64,000 bases of DNA from Paenibacillus sp. 453mf (GCF_900116105.1 NZ_FPAC01000001.1:796862-860861); one strand, 5' to 3'; counted from the first letter of the stretch, positions 24,906 through 34,272 are shown. Notes: generated by a model from the sequence alone, not told the origin. A program made the numbers and translations.

Positions 24906-26522
24906 CTAATGATTGACCATTCCTTGTGCCAATGTATCCGGCTCTATAATCTCTAAGGGTACTTCGTTCAGCAGAGCATATCTAAAGCTGTCGACGAGTG
25001 CTTCCCAGCTGGCTTCAATGACATTCTCCGATACACCGATCGTATTCCAGCCATTGCTGAAGTTCTTTGATTCAATAAGTACTCTTACTTTTGCAGCCGT
25101 CGTATCCTTATCATCAAGCACCCGAACTTTGTAGTCAGACAAATGCATTTCCTGTAAAGAAGGATAGTACGTGACAAGGGCTTTGCGAAGCGCATTATCC
25201 AGTGCGTTTACAGGCCCGTTGCCTTCGGCTGCTGTATAGTGGCTTCGACCGCCGACACTCAATTTAACAAAAGCTTCAGATACGACGGGTTTGCCTGCGG
25301 TTTTCTCAACAAGCATTTTGAAGGATTCGAAGGTAAACAGTTCCTTGACTTCTCCATTGGCCTCCCGGATCAGAAGCTCAAGTGAACCGTCAGCCCCTTC
25401 AAATTGATAGCCCTGATGCTCCATATCCTTAATTCTGTCAATCACTTGGCGTGAGTGGGAGCTGAAGGGATCAAGTTCAATGCCCAGCTCCTGGGCTTTG
25501 GATATAATATTACTCTGACCGGCCAGTTCGGATACAAGAATCCGCTGCTTGTTCCCGACTTGCTCTGGAGCAATGTGCTCATAAGTGCGAGAATCCCGCA
25601 AAATGGCCGATACGTGTATGCCTCCTTTGTGAGCGAACGCTGCACTGCCTACATAAGGCTGATTCACCGGCATATTAACATTGGCGATTTCACTGACATA
25701 ACGTGAGACATTCGTAAGCTGTGCCAGCTTGTCTTCCGCAATACAATGGTAACCTAATTTAAGCTGCAGGTTCGGGATCACAGAGCATAAATTGGCATTA
25801 CCGCAGCGTTCTCCATAACCATTCATCGTTCCCTGAACATGTCTGGCCCCGGCAGAGATGGCGGCTAGTGTGTTGGCAACTGCTAATTCGCAATCGTTAT
25901 GGGTGTGAATGCCAAATTTTGCTTCCGGAAGATGAGAAACAACGGCTCGAACGATTTCCTGAATTTCATGAGGCATCGTTCCTCCGTTCGTATCGCACAT
26001 CACGAGCCAATCCGCACCAGCTTCATAGGCTCTTGTCATTACGGATAGAGTATACTCTGGGTTGTTCTTGTAACCGTCAAAAAAATGCTCGGCGTCAAAA
26101 ATGACTTCTATACCGTTTCGTTTCAAGTAATGTATCGAATCATAAATCATGTTGAGATTCTCTTCCAAAGTCGTCTGCAGCGCCGTATGAACATGAAAAT
26201 CCCATGACTTGCCGACCAGCGTAGCTGCCTTAGCACCGGATTCAATAATTCGGTTCAAGTTAGCATCGGTCTCGGCGTTTCCGCCCTTCCGGCGAGTACT
26301 GCCAAAAGCAACAATCTTCGATGTTAATCCCAATTCTTGAACACGCTTAAAAAATTCAATATCTTTCGAATTGCTTCCTGGAATTCCGCCTTCAATGTAC
26401 TCAACGCCCAGAAAATCGAGCTTTTTGGCAATGTTCAGCTTATCATCAACCGATAGACTAATTCCCTCCCCTTGCGTACCGTCACGAAGTGTCGTATCGA
26501 AGATTGAGATGTTCTTAGACAT
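24906..26522 (-). CDS. cimA: (R)-citramalate synthase
   Basis: Condenses pyruvate and acetyl-CoA to (R)-citramalate, the entry to the threonine-independent route to isoleucine. The DRE-TIM barrel signature FDTTLRDGTQGEGIS is at residues 8-22, the metal-binding GIHTHNDCELAVAN near 218-231 and the GTMNGYGERCGNANL segment near 251-265. A C-terminal LeuA-type regulatory domain (about 385-530) is the site of isoleucine feedback in this family. Length is 538 residues, matching CimA rather than the shorter homocitrate synthases. It is monocistronic. The upstream gap shows no T-box. Confidence 0.92.
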   Translation of the reverse strand: MSKNISIFDTTLRDGTQGEGISLSVDDKLNIAKKLDFLGVEYIEGGIPGSNSKDIEFFKRVQELGLTSKIVAFGSTRRKGGNAETDANLNRIIESGAKAATLVGKSWDFHVHTALQTTLEENLNMIYDSIHYLKRNGIEVIFDAEHFFDGYKNNPEYTLSVMTRAYEAGADWLVMCDTNGGTMPHEIQEIVRAVVSHLPEAKFGIHTHNDCELAVANTLAAISAGARHVQGTMNGYGERCGNANLCSVIPNLQLKLGYHCIAEDKLAQLTNVSRYVSEIANVNMPVNQPYVGSAAFAHKGGIHVSAILRDSRTYEHIAPEQVGNKQRILVSELAGQSNIISKAQELGIELDPFSSHSRQVIDRIKDMEHQGYQFEGADGSLELLIREANGEVKELFTFESFKMLVEKTAGKPVVSEAFVKLSVGGRSHYTAAEGNGPVNALDNALRKALVTYYPSLQEMHLSDYKVRVLDDKDTTAAKVRVLIESKNFSNGWNTIGVSENVIEASWEALVDSFRYALLNEVPLEIIEPDTLAQGMVNH

Positions 26523-26696
26523 GTTGATCCCCCTTTGGAAGTCCTCTAAAACCGTTTTTAATTGTTTATTATAGCAGTTCTCACCTGGAATGTAAGATGG
26601 AAATTTGATAATTTATAATTATAAATCATAGGATACAGAATAGTTGTATTATTTGAGGACTTTGCATAATCCCAAAACCTTAATAAATTTATAAAT

Positions 26697-26725
26697 TTGA
26701 ATCAAGCAAATCCTGTTATTATATA
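26697..26725 (+). promoter_or_regulatory. Candidate promoter of dinB
   Basis: TTGAAT at 26697-26702 and TATATA at 26720-26725 with 17 bases between, about 130 bases before the dinB GTG. No Bacillus-type LexA box (CGAAC-N4-GTTCG) is seen in the 337-base cimA-dinB gap (26523-26859). Confidence 0.45.
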
Positions 26726-26859
26726 GAATGAGCTAAATTCTTTCATTATTCTATAGGGTTTCGGAAAATTCAATCTAATAGTCAATGTGGCTTTTTATGT
26801 TACTGATGATCAATGATCCAAAATAAACAATATTCAGAATAAAAAAGAGGGTACGTGAT

Positions 26860-28140
26860 GTGAGCAACGTTAAAGATTACTATCCTGCGAATGGACGTGT
26901 TATTTTGCATGTGGATATGAATGCTTTTTATTGTTCGGTCCATGCCGCAGAAGAACCTCATTTATATGCAGGCAAACCAACGGCTGTCGCAGGAAGCAGT
27001 GAGCAGCGTAAGGGTGTAATTGTCACATGTTCATACGAGGCACGGGGTCGTGGAATCAGCACGGGAATGGTAGTTAATCAAGGACTCCGCCAGTGTCCTG
27101 AGCTAATTGTCATTAAACCTGATTTCAATTTGTATCGAAAATACTCTAAGGCCTTCATGAGCATTGCTTATGAGTATACTCCTCAGCTTGAGGCCACCTC
27201 GATTGATGAATGTTATCTTGATATTACCGGCTCCAAGCAATTTGGAACACCGGTGGATATTGCAGAGACGATTCAAAACAGGATTAACGAGGAGCTGGGT
27301 ATCCCATGTTCGATTGGAATCGCCCCCAATAAATTGCTGGCCAAAATGGCATCAGATATGAAAAAACCGAATGGGATCACGGTGCTGCGTCTGCGGGATG
27401 TCCAGAATAAATTGTGGCACAGACCGTGTGGAGAGTTATTTGGCATTGGCCGCAAAACAGCAGAGAAGTTGCGCAAGATCAATATCCATACCATTGGAGA
27501 GCTCGCAAACGCAGAAGAGAGCTTGCTGCGGGATTACTTTGGAGTGCTCGGATCGTGGATGAAACAGGCGGCTCATGGAATCAGTGATTCTCAGGTGAGT
27601 CCGGTGAGAGAACCGAACAAGTCCATTGGTCACACCACAACGCTTCCGGAAGACATCTCTAGCGAAGAGGACATCAATCGTGTGCTTCTTAATATAAGCG
27701 ATCAGGTTACACGTAGACTTCGCAGGCATGCCATGATGGCAGAAGGGATTCAAATTACGATCCGCACGCCTGATATGAAGACGATTACTCGCTCTCAAAT
27801 GCTGCAAACGCCGACCGATCATGAGCAGGATATTTATAAAGGAGTGACAGCACTCTTCTATCGGCAGTTTGGAGCAGGCAAGCCGCTTCGACTGCTCGGG
27901 ATTACACTGCACAGCTTGATTCCAAAGAGTGAATCCGCAATACAATTGGACCTGTTCGACTATGAGCAGCAGTTCAAGCGAGAGTCCTTAACCCATGTCA
28001 TGGACGAACTTCGAAATAAGTACGGAGAGAATGCAGTGCTGACAGCGGGCATGCTTGGAGATGACCCTTCGGTACTGATCAGAAACTACAAAGAACGTGG
28101 TACTTCCTTGCAAAAAGACAATCTTCCTAGACCTGAATAG
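26860..28140 (+). CDS. dinB: DNA polymerase IV (Y family)
   Basis: Error-prone translesion polymerase. Y-family motifs: HVDMNAFYCSVH (catalytic Asp), the fingers motif VTCSYEARGRGIS, SIDECYLDIT (catalytic Asp-Glu) and SIGIAPNKLLAKMASD, followed by a helix-hairpin-helix thumb (GIGRKTAEKLRKINIHTIGEL) and a little-finger domain. The C-terminus contains a likely clamp-binding motif (IQLDLFDYE). Length is 426 residues. The start is GTG. The gene stands alone with no SOS box detected. Confidence 0.94.
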   Translation: MSNVKDYYPANGRVILHVDMNAFYCSVHAAEEPHLYAGKPTAVAGSSEQRKGVIVTCSYEARGRGISTGMVVNQGLRQCPELIVIKPDFNLYRKYSKAFMSIAYEYTPQLEATSIDECYLDITGSKQFGTPVDIAETIQNRINEELGIPCSIGIAPNKLLAKMASDMKKPNGITVLRLRDVQNKLWHRPCGELFGIGRKTAEKLRKINIHTIGELANAEESLLRDYFGVLGSWMKQAAHGISDSQVSPVREPNKSIGHTTTLPEDISSEEDINRVLLNISDQVTRRLRRHAMMAEGIQITIRTPDMKTITRSQMLQTPTDHEQDIYKGVTALFYRQFGAGKPLRLLGITLHSLIPKSESAIQLDLFDYEQQFKRESLTHVMDELRNKYGENAVLTAGMLGDDPSVLIRNYKERGTSLQKDNLPRPE

Positions 28141-28243
28141 GGCGGATTATAAAAGGTATAATAACCCAAAATGGATTTGTATTTGTTTTCACTTTGTATT
28201 AATATGATTGTTAGCATAGTTGAACCTACTGTTTGTGTGTTAA

Positions 28244-28507
<264 letters not shown>

Positions 28508-28527
28508 TGTCTTGCTTTCATTTGAGG

Positions 28528-28558
28528 CCTGATACCAATATGGTATCAGGTTTTTTTT
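28528..28558 (+). terminator. Terminator of fer
   Basis: CCTGATACCA and TGGTATCAGG form a perfect 10-bp stem followed by eight T. Confidence 0.92.
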
Positions 28559-28606
28559 GTATTATCCGATATATCATTCATAACCTATATCAAGGGGAGA
28601 TAAGTC

Positions 28607-30079
28607 ATGCGCATGCCGCACGATCTGAAATCCTACGTTCAGAAGCATCCCGATAATCAAATGGCCTGGTATCTACTGGGGAAGGATTATGAACGATCCG
28701 GTCAGACAGCGAAGGCCAACTATTGCTTCGAACGTTCAGGAGGTATATATGAAGCATTTGAGCACAGCAAAGCTCCTGCCCAGGTGTGGATGGAATATCA
28801 GCATAAGCTCATGCAGTTGGAACAGCAGCGAAGTAAACAACAGATCAAGCGCAAATCTGCTGCCATTCTGTTATGGCTATTGATTCTTGGCATTGTTCCT
28901 TCAGCGATGGCACCTGATGCAATGGATGTTGACGTTGTTACAGAGCTTGCAGAAGAATCATCATCAGAACAAGGGCTTGATAGAATAGTGTACTCTGAAG
29001 AACAGGATGCACCAGATGGATCAGAAGCAGATGAGATAGATCCAGGACCGCCGATGTTTACCGGAATTCCCCTGATCAACGGAGAGGCTACGGATGAAGA
29101 CACTGGCAGAATGATGAATCAGCTGCGCCGGACTGACGCGACGATTATAACGCTGGGGCTGGAGCGGGAGAATGAATTTCTCTTATGGGGGACTTCAGCT
29201 GCAAGGCAGCCGGTGTACCAATTCCATAGTAATGGGGAGGGTACAGTGATGAGCAAATCCTTGCTGCCTGAGTGGTGTAAATGCACGCCTGAGGATCATA
29301 AAGATTTGTCTGCAAGTGCCGTAAGGTGGGGACAAAAAGAGGAGCAGGCGATAGCTCTACTGAGTGCAATAACAGCTTATCAACAGCAGAATGGTGTTTA
29401 TCCAGAGCGCATAGAGCAATTAATGAAGCCTTTCCCTAACAATCGTATTGGCGGTGTAAGCTCTTCCATGCGGGAGCTGTATCCTGAGATGCTTGATTAT
29501 ATCAAATCTGTAGCAGGAGATGACAGAGATTCTGGGCCTGATTCGATCGATGTAGAGCAATCCAGCGAAGATGGGGCGGCCCTCCCTGGCTTTGAAGATA
29601 CATATGGCGGCGAACCTTATATGAAGGAATCCCTCTCCATCGTTATTAATAAGGAGACACATCGATTGACGCTGCTCAGTGGAAACATGGTATTGCGGAA
29701 TTATGAAGTAGGTCTAGGAGGCGAGAGAACACCTGAAGGGGATTTCGTCATATCAGACAAGGTAGTGAACCCCAATGGACGTACGGACGGCGAGTTCGGT
29801 ACCAGAGGCATGCAGTTGTCAGATACGGATTACGCGATTCATGGCACGAACGATCCGGGAAGTATTGGGCTTGATGAATCCCTGGGCTGTATTCGCATGC
29901 ATCAAGAGGATGTAGAGGAATTGTTTGCACTTGTACCACCGGGTACTCAGGTTACGATCAAGAACAGTGCCAATACCCCTGCAGGGATTATTGCTCCGGA
30001 ACAGGCCGGGGACAGATTTCAGCCGGAGCTTGTCCCCGGACAGACGAATCCGGACAAAATATATCACTGGCTCAATTAA
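28607..30079 (+). CDS. Membrane-anchored L,D-transpeptidase (YkuD domain)
   Basis: Cell-wall enzyme that forms or modifies peptide crosslinks via an active-site Cys. The domains are a cytosolic TPR-like N-terminus (residues 1-60; NQMAWYLLGKDYERSGQTAKA), a coiled helix, one membrane segment (about 84-103), an acidic extracellular linker (about 105-160), a poorly conserved middle region, and a YkuD domain (about 345-455). The latter carries the His motif YAIHGTNDP and the Cys motif ESLGCIRMH (C near 427). Length of 490 residues is well above simple YkuD proteins. Its stop overlaps the 3' end of a minus-strand small gene by four bases. Confidence 0.88.
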   Translation: MRMPHDLKSYVQKHPDNQMAWYLLGKDYERSGQTAKANYCFERSGGIYEAFEHSKAPAQVWMEYQHKLMQLEQQRSKQQIKRKSAAILLWLLILGIVPSAMAPDAMDVDVVTELAEESSSEQGLDRIVYSEEQDAPDGSEADEIDPGPPMFTGIPLINGEATDEDTGRMMNQLRRTDATIITLGLERENEFLLWGTSAARQPVYQFHSNGEGTVMSKSLLPEWCKCTPEDHKDLSASAVRWGQKEEQAIALLSAITAYQQQNGVYPERIEQLMKPFPNNRIGGVSSSMRELYPEMLDYIKSVAGDDRDSGPDSIDVEQSSEDGAALPGFEDTYGGEPYMKESLSIVINKETHRLTLLSGNMVLRNYEVGLGGERTPEGDFVISDKVVNPNGRTDGEFGTRGMQLSDTDYAIHGTNDPGSIGLDESLGCIRMHQEDVEELFALVPPGTQVTIKNSANTPAGIIAPEQAGDRFQPELVPGQTNPDKIYHWLN

Positions 30080-30222
30080 GTGATTGTCATTTCTCCAATA
30101 ATAACGAGTACAACAATGAGGATGATGAGCAGCAATACACTTAGTGCGGTCCAAAATATAGCCTTGCGGTTCACTTCTTCTTTTTTTTGCTGCAATGAGG
30201 GCTTCTGACGTTTGGTTGCCAT
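30076..30222 (-). CDS. Small single-helix membrane protein
   Basis: A 48-residue protein read on the minus strand: a basic cytosolic head (MATKRQKPSLQQKKEEVNRK) followed by one hydrophobic helix (LLLIILIVVLVII) and a short tail. AAAGGAGAT lies about 10 bases before the ATG. It converges with the L,D-transpeptidase gene, overlapping its stop by four bases. Family not recognised. Confidence 0.6.
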   Translation of the reverse strand: MATKRQKPSLQQKKEEVNRKAIFWTALSVLLLIILIVVLVIIGEMTIT

Positions 30223-30522
30223 GTAAGGTGAATCTCCTTTCTCGTATTGGAAGAATATAAACGGACGTTAAAATATATAAGTTTCTAAGTTGAAGCTTGA
30301 CAGTTTACTTCATTGTAGTCAATTTGCAGTTTATTTTCAAAGTTGCGTATTCACTTGGTTCCCTCTCCCTTTTCTTTTAGAGCGAAAACAGCTAAACTGA
30401 AATTTAGAAGGAATGCTGCTCGTTTATGAACAGGACTTTTTATTTGTATCCATTTCATTGATACATTTGGTGAATGTTTCCTTTTCATGAGTGCAGTTTA
30501 TCCATAAGAATATGTAAACGGA
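30223..30522. other. Intergenic region upstream of pyrD
   Basis: About 300 bases without a supported gene. It holds a TTGACA at 30297-30302 without a good -10 partner and a small CTAAA/TTTAG hairpin near 30390-30405. No PyrR-type attenuator or riboswitch is recognised. Confidence 0.4.
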
Positions 30523-31629
30523 GTGGATCATTTGCTGTATCGTAATATTGGTAAACCTCTATTCTTCAAAATGGATCCGGAAAAAGCACACCATCTCGTT
30601 ATTGGAGGAATGAACCAAGCAGGCTCATTTCCCGGAGGCACGAGCCTTCTCAAAACCATGTACGGTGTTGAGGAAACGCCGGATCTCGCAACCGATGTGT
30701 TCGGACTACATTTCCCATCACCTGTAGGTCTTGCAGCCGGCCTTGACAAGAATGGGGAAGCGGTGCCTGGGTTTTCTTCCATCGGATTTGGATTCATGGA
30801 AGTGGGAACGGTAACACCAAAGGCACAGCCGGGAAATGACCAGCCCAGGCTGTTTAGACTTCCACCGGATGAAGCACTTGTGAACCGTATGGGCTTCAAT
30901 AATCATGGAGCTGAAGCAATGGCGGGAGTCTTATCCAAGCTCAAAGATATTGCCATCCCGGTTGCTATCAACATTGGTAAAAATAAAGCTACCTCTAATG
31001 AGGATGCTCCAGGTGACTATCGCAAATGCATCCAAATTTTGTATCCATATGCAGACTTTTTTGTAGTGAATATTAGTTCTCCGAATACACCGGATTTGAG
31101 AAGCCTGCAGCATGGCAGTGAGCTGACGGAATTGTTATCCGCGGTTATGGATGAAATGGAACAGCAGTCACGCTCTTTTGGGCGTTCCAAATCGGTACTG
31201 GTTAAGATTGCGCCAGATGTGACGGAAGCTGAGCTCGAATATATGGTCGATACCATTTCAAATAGCGGTGTTTCGGGCATCATAGCTACCAATACGACCA
31301 TTAGCCGAGAAGGTTTAACCCATGCGAATGCCAGGGAAACAGGCGGGCTCAGCGGCAAGCCATTGCGCGAGCGGTCTACTGAGATTATTAGCCGCGTATA
31401 TCGTCAGACTGGGGGAAGTCTGCCCATTATTGGGTCCGGAGGAATCTTCACGAGTGAGGATGCCTATGAGAAGATCAAAGCCGGAGCCAGTCTGGTGGAA
31501 ATTTATACAGCCTTAATTTATGAAGGACCCGAAATTAATCAAAAGCTTCATGCTGGATTACGTGAACTGCTGCGCAGGGACGGATACCGTCATATATCGG
31601 AAGCCGTTGGTGCTCTGCATAGATCGTGA
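30523..31629 (+). CDS. pyrD: Dihydroorotate dehydrogenase (quinone), class 2
   Basis: Oxidises dihydroorotate to orotate in pyrimidine synthesis, passing electrons to quinone through FMN. The class-2 N-terminal helical extension that docks to the membrane is present (YRNIGKPLFFKMDPEKAHHLV), followed by the FMN-binding barrel (SPVGLAAGLDKNGEAVPGF, NRMGFNNHG, VNISSPNTP, LVKIAPDVTEAE, GSGGIFTSEDA). The catalytic base is Ser in NISSPNT. Bacillus usually has a class 1B enzyme inside the pyr operon, so this lone class 2 gene is a notable lineage feature. The start is GTG. The next gene, an alarmone synthetase, begins 47 bases later. Confidence 0.92.
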   Translation: MDHLLYRNIGKPLFFKMDPEKAHHLVIGGMNQAGSFPGGTSLLKTMYGVEETPDLATDVFGLHFPSPVGLAAGLDKNGEAVPGFSSIGFGFMEVGTVTPKAQPGNDQPRLFRLPPDEALVNRMGFNNHGAEAMAGVLSKLKDIAIPVAINIGKNKATSNEDAPGDYRKCIQILYPYADFFVVNISSPNTPDLRSLQHGSELTELLSAVMDEMEQQSRSFGRSKSVLVKIAPDVTEAELEYMVDTISNSGVSGIIATNTTISREGLTHANARETGGLSGKPLRERSTEIISRVYRQTGGSLPIIGSGGIFTSEDAYEKIKAGASLVEIYTALIYEGPEINQKLHAGLRELLRRDGYRHISEAVGALHRS

Positions 31630-31676
31630 TACCGGATAGATATGAAGGATTGAAGCAGACGACAGGAGGCATACTT

Positions 31677-32489
31677 ATGGACGGTAGAGATTGGGGGACA
31701 TTTTTGCTTCCTTACGAACAGGCCGTAGAGGAACTTAAAGTTAAATTTAAGACGATGCGGGCAGAACTCAAAAAACGTGAAGAATATGCCCCTATAGAAT
31801 TTGTGACGGGAAGAGTCAAGAAAATATCGAGCATCCTGGATAAAGCCAAACGTCTCGATGTGCCAATGAACCAGATCGAAACTGGCATTGAGGATATTGC
31901 AGGTATTCGAATCATGTGCCAATTCGTTGAAGATATCAGAAGGGTCGCCGAATATATCCGGGAGCGTAAAGATCTGAAGGTGCTTTATGAGAAGGATTAT
32001 ATTACGAACTTCAAGGAGAGCGGCTATCGCAGCTTCCATATGATTGTGGAGTATCCTGTGCAGACTGCCCTTGGTCAAAAGCATGTACTGGCCGAGATTC
32101 AAATACGGACGCTGGCGATGAATTTTTGGGCTACGATTGAGCACTCCTTAAATTACAAGTTTAGAGATTCTTTGCCGGAGGATGTAAGAGGCCGGCTGAA
32201 AAAAACAGCAGAGGCTGCCTTTATTCTGGATAATGAGATGTCAGCCATCCGTCTTGAAATTCTCGATGCGCAGAAAACATTCGAAGATGAGTCCAATATC
32301 ATTACCAAAACGCTTGCCATCATTCATCAGCTCTATTTCTATCATCTTATTGATGAAGCAATTGATGCCCAGGCTAAATTCAATGAATATTGGCAGCAGC
32401 ACGATATGGAAGCCATCAAGCAATTGTCTGGCGAAGTTAAGGAACTGCTGAGCCAAGCTAGGAAAGGCAGCGACAACAGTGATGTCTAA
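31677..32489 (+). CDS. Small alarmone synthetase (RelQ/YjbM-like GTP pyrophosphokinase)
   Basis: A stand-alone (p)ppGpp synthetase of 270 residues without hydrolase or regulatory domains. RelA-SpoT synthetase features are visible: TGRVKKISSILDKAKR (substrate binding, about 42-57), GIEDIAGIRIMCQF (about 70-83), KESGYRSFHMIVEYP (about 114-128) and the EIQIRTLAMNFWATIEH block (about 140-156) with the catalytic Glu. It is longer than YjbM (211 residues), with an extended helical C-terminus. ATG follows AGGAGG. It overlaps the DUF309 gene and follows pyrD closely, tying alarmone synthesis to a pyrimidine gene in one likely transcript. Confidence 0.9.
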   Translation: MDGRDWGTFLLPYEQAVEELKVKFKTMRAELKKREEYAPIEFVTGRVKKISSILDKAKRLDVPMNQIETGIEDIAGIRIMCQFVEDIRRVAEYIRERKDLKVLYEKDYITNFKESGYRSFHMIVEYPVQTALGQKHVLAEIQIRTLAMNFWATIEHSLNYKFRDSLPEDVRGRLKKTAEAAFILDNEMSAIRLEILDAQKTFEDESNIITKTLAIIHQLYFYHLIDEAIDAQAKFNEYWQQHDMEAIKQLSGEVKELLSQARKGSDNSDV

Positions 32490-32961
32490 ATATGAAGCAC
32501 TCTATTTAGAATATCTGGTGTATTTTAATCGCGACAGGGATTATTTCGAATGTCATGAAGTGCTTGAGGAGCTATGGCTCGAACAGAATAAAGAGCCGGT
32601 CTATAAAGGCTTGCTGCAAGTCGCCGTTGGCATGTATCATTTTAGAAATCAAAATATACGCGGCGGCTACATGATGCTTGAGAGTGCCGTGGAGATTCTG
32701 GAGAAGTATCCGGCACAAACACTTGGTATTGAGCTGGAGCTGCTTGTCAATACAAGCCGTAGTCTTGCGGAGAAGCTTCGGAATTATGATAGCCAGCCTA
32801 CCCCTTATCACGATTTCACGATTGTCATCTGTGATGAAGAGCTGGAAGAAGCGGTCCGTATAAAGGCCCAAGAAATCAAGCCAAATGTTCCCCAAAGGCG
32901 CAGTCCAACACGTGGACGAATATATGAAGAACGAATGAAGGCTTTAGGTCAGAACTTATAA
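32482..32961 (+). CDS. DUF309 domain protein
   Basis: A 159-residue helical protein with the DUF309 hallmark YFNRDRDYFECHEVLEELWL (about 12-31) followed by GLLQVAVGMYHFRN (about 41-54). Family function is unknown; the conserved Glu/His residues look like a metal or active site. The C-terminus is basic (PQRRSPTRGRIYEERM). Its ATG lies inside the last codons of the alarmone synthetase gene (8-base overlap), so it is translationally coupled to it. Confidence 0.82.
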   Translation: MSKYEALYLEYLVYFNRDRDYFECHEVLEELWLEQNKEPVYKGLLQVAVGMYHFRNQNIRGGYMMLESAVEILEKYPAQTLGIELELLVNTSRSLAEKLRNYDSQPTPYHDFTIVICDEELEEAVRIKAQEIKPNVPQRRSPTRGRIYEERMKALGQNL

Positions 32962-32990
32962 CGCTTATTTAAAATATTATTTACGTAAAA

Positions 32991-33045
32991 AAGTAATCCC
33001 CCGGTGAGTGGACATTGTGTCCAGCCAATCACCGGGGGATTACTT
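32991..33045. terminator. Bidirectional terminator
   Basis: AAGTAATCCCCCGGTGA and its exact complement form a 17-bp stem with a roughly 20-base loop that itself contains a GGACA/TGTCC hairpin. It ends the pyrD operon and the convergent lipoprotein gene. Confidence 0.88.
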
Positions 33046-33047
33046 AC

Positions 33048-33539
33048 TTATATGACGGGATGCACTTCACTAGATGCTGGTGCCCCATCCGGGGCATACT
33101 TATCATCAATAAACTTCTGGATTTCTTCTAAGGATTTGCCTTCAGCCTTCAGACGAGCGGCATCCTTAACCTCTTCCAGGCAGATGCCGCATTGTGCACC
33201 ATGATCGGTCCATGTTACTTCAGTCGATGTTGTCGATGAAATGAAGCAGCGATAGAGTGAATCATGCGCTGCTTCATAGTCCATACAGCCACAGTAGCAG
33301 TTCAGCATTTTAAGTTCTTCCTGCACTTCGGATACAAGCGCATAGGTTGCTTGAGTATTATCCGTGTATTTGGCAAGGAAGGCCGGCATTTCTGTTATAG
33401 ATGCACTTGCCTCATATTGCTCGTTATCCTTGCCATGCATACTGTGATCGTGAGAAGCTTCCTTCTCACCGCATGCAGCAAGCACCAAACTGCCTACCAT
33501 CAGACCTGTAAACAGAATTCCATAAGTTTTTGGCTTCAT
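33048..33539 (-). CDS. PCYCGC-motif lipoprotein
   Basis: A 163-residue secreted lipoprotein. The signal peptide ends in the lipobox LVLAAC (C23). The mature N-terminus is His-rich (ASHDHSMHG), and the core has LNCYCGCMDYEAAHDSLYRC and AQCGIC, that is, six further cysteines. This matches the family named for its PCYCGC motif (first residue Asn here), whose function is unknown; the residues suggest metal or redox chemistry. Its ATG overlaps the stop of the upstream thioredoxin-like gene (ATGA), so the two are a coupled pair. Confidence 0.85.
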   Translation of the reverse strand: MKPKTYGILFTGLMVGSLVLAACGEKEASHDHSMHGKDNEQYEASASITEMPAFLAKYTDNTQATYALVSEVQEELKMLNCYCGCMDYEAAHDSLYRCFISSTTSTEVTWTDHGAQCGICLEEVKDAARLKAEGKSLEEIQKFIDDKYAPDGAPASSEVHPVI

Positions 33540-34111
33540 TCCGCAGCAGTCCCTTTATATTTGGTAAAGAATTCTTCAATTTGTTCGGCCGTATATCCTG
33601 CACTTGCACCTTCGGCCTGCATTCCGCCTTCCAGGCGTTCCTTCTCTACGCCATTTTCAAAATAAACGAGAGTTGGTGTAAACTCGATATTGTAATCTCT
33701 CCAGCCATCCTCGAATTCTTTAAGGTTAAATTGAGGAAGATCAACACCTGCTTCATCAGCAATCGGCATCAGCTGCGGTGTTGTTGCCCGGCAGTGAGGG
33801 CAGTCAGAGGCGAAAAAGTAAGTAAAGAAGCTTTCTTTATTTGAAATTTTAGTATCGAGCTCCTCAGGTAATATGATATTCTGATAATTTGGATCCTCCA
33901 AAATTTCAAGCGTCGCAGGAGCAAGATCTGACTCTGGAAGACCATATACTTCATTAATGTTATTTTTATTCAGCTCATTCATGGTAATCAGTGCACCAAT
34001 CAGGATGACAAATACGGCAATAAAGGCGATAATGGCCTTGTTTGGCTTTTTGTTAGCCTTGGTATTCGATTTCACTTTAGAATTTGCGGTGTTTTTCGTT
34101 TTTGAACTCAT
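33536..34111 (-). CDS. Membrane-anchored thioredoxin-like protein
   Basis: A 191-residue protein with a basic cytosolic head (residues 1-27), one membrane helix (about 28-45) and an extracytoplasmic thioredoxin-like domain with the active site FASDCPHCRATTP (CxxC) and the cis-Pro segment IEFTPTLVYF. The second of two possible ATGs (MSSKTK) is used because GGGGG lies six bases upstream. It is translationally coupled to the PCYCGC lipoprotein, its likely redox partner. The CPHC motif is closer to DsbA-type oxidases than to TlpA reductases. Confidence 0.85.
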   Translation of the reverse strand: MSSKTKNTANSKVKSNTKANKKPNKAIIAFIAVFVILIGALITMNELNKNNINEVYGLPESDLAPATLEILEDPNYQNIILPEELDTKISNKESFFTYFFASDCPHCRATTPQLMPIADEAGVDLPQFNLKEFEDGWRDYNIEFTPTLVYFENGVEKERLEGGMQAEGASAGYTAEQIEEFFTKYKGTAAE

Positions 34112-34272
34112 ATTCATCCCCCGTCATTTTTAATACTAAGGACAAACCTTAGATGCCATTCATTATACAACATTACACTGTGTAGTGAAACAGGGGGAAG
34201 CGAGTTATAATTGTGAACTGAAGTGATGTAATTAAAAAAATGATGATTAAGTCAGAACAGGATGATGAGTAA

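Noticed and set aside
26523..26859. LexA/SOS box for dinB or T-box for cimA
   Set aside because: Neither the CGAAC-N4-GTTCG type box nor a T-box TGGNACCGCG sequence is seen on either strand.
31590..32144. 184-codon minus-strand frame opposite the alarmone synthetase
   Set aside because: Overlaps conserved RelA-type motifs on the other strand and has no start signals.
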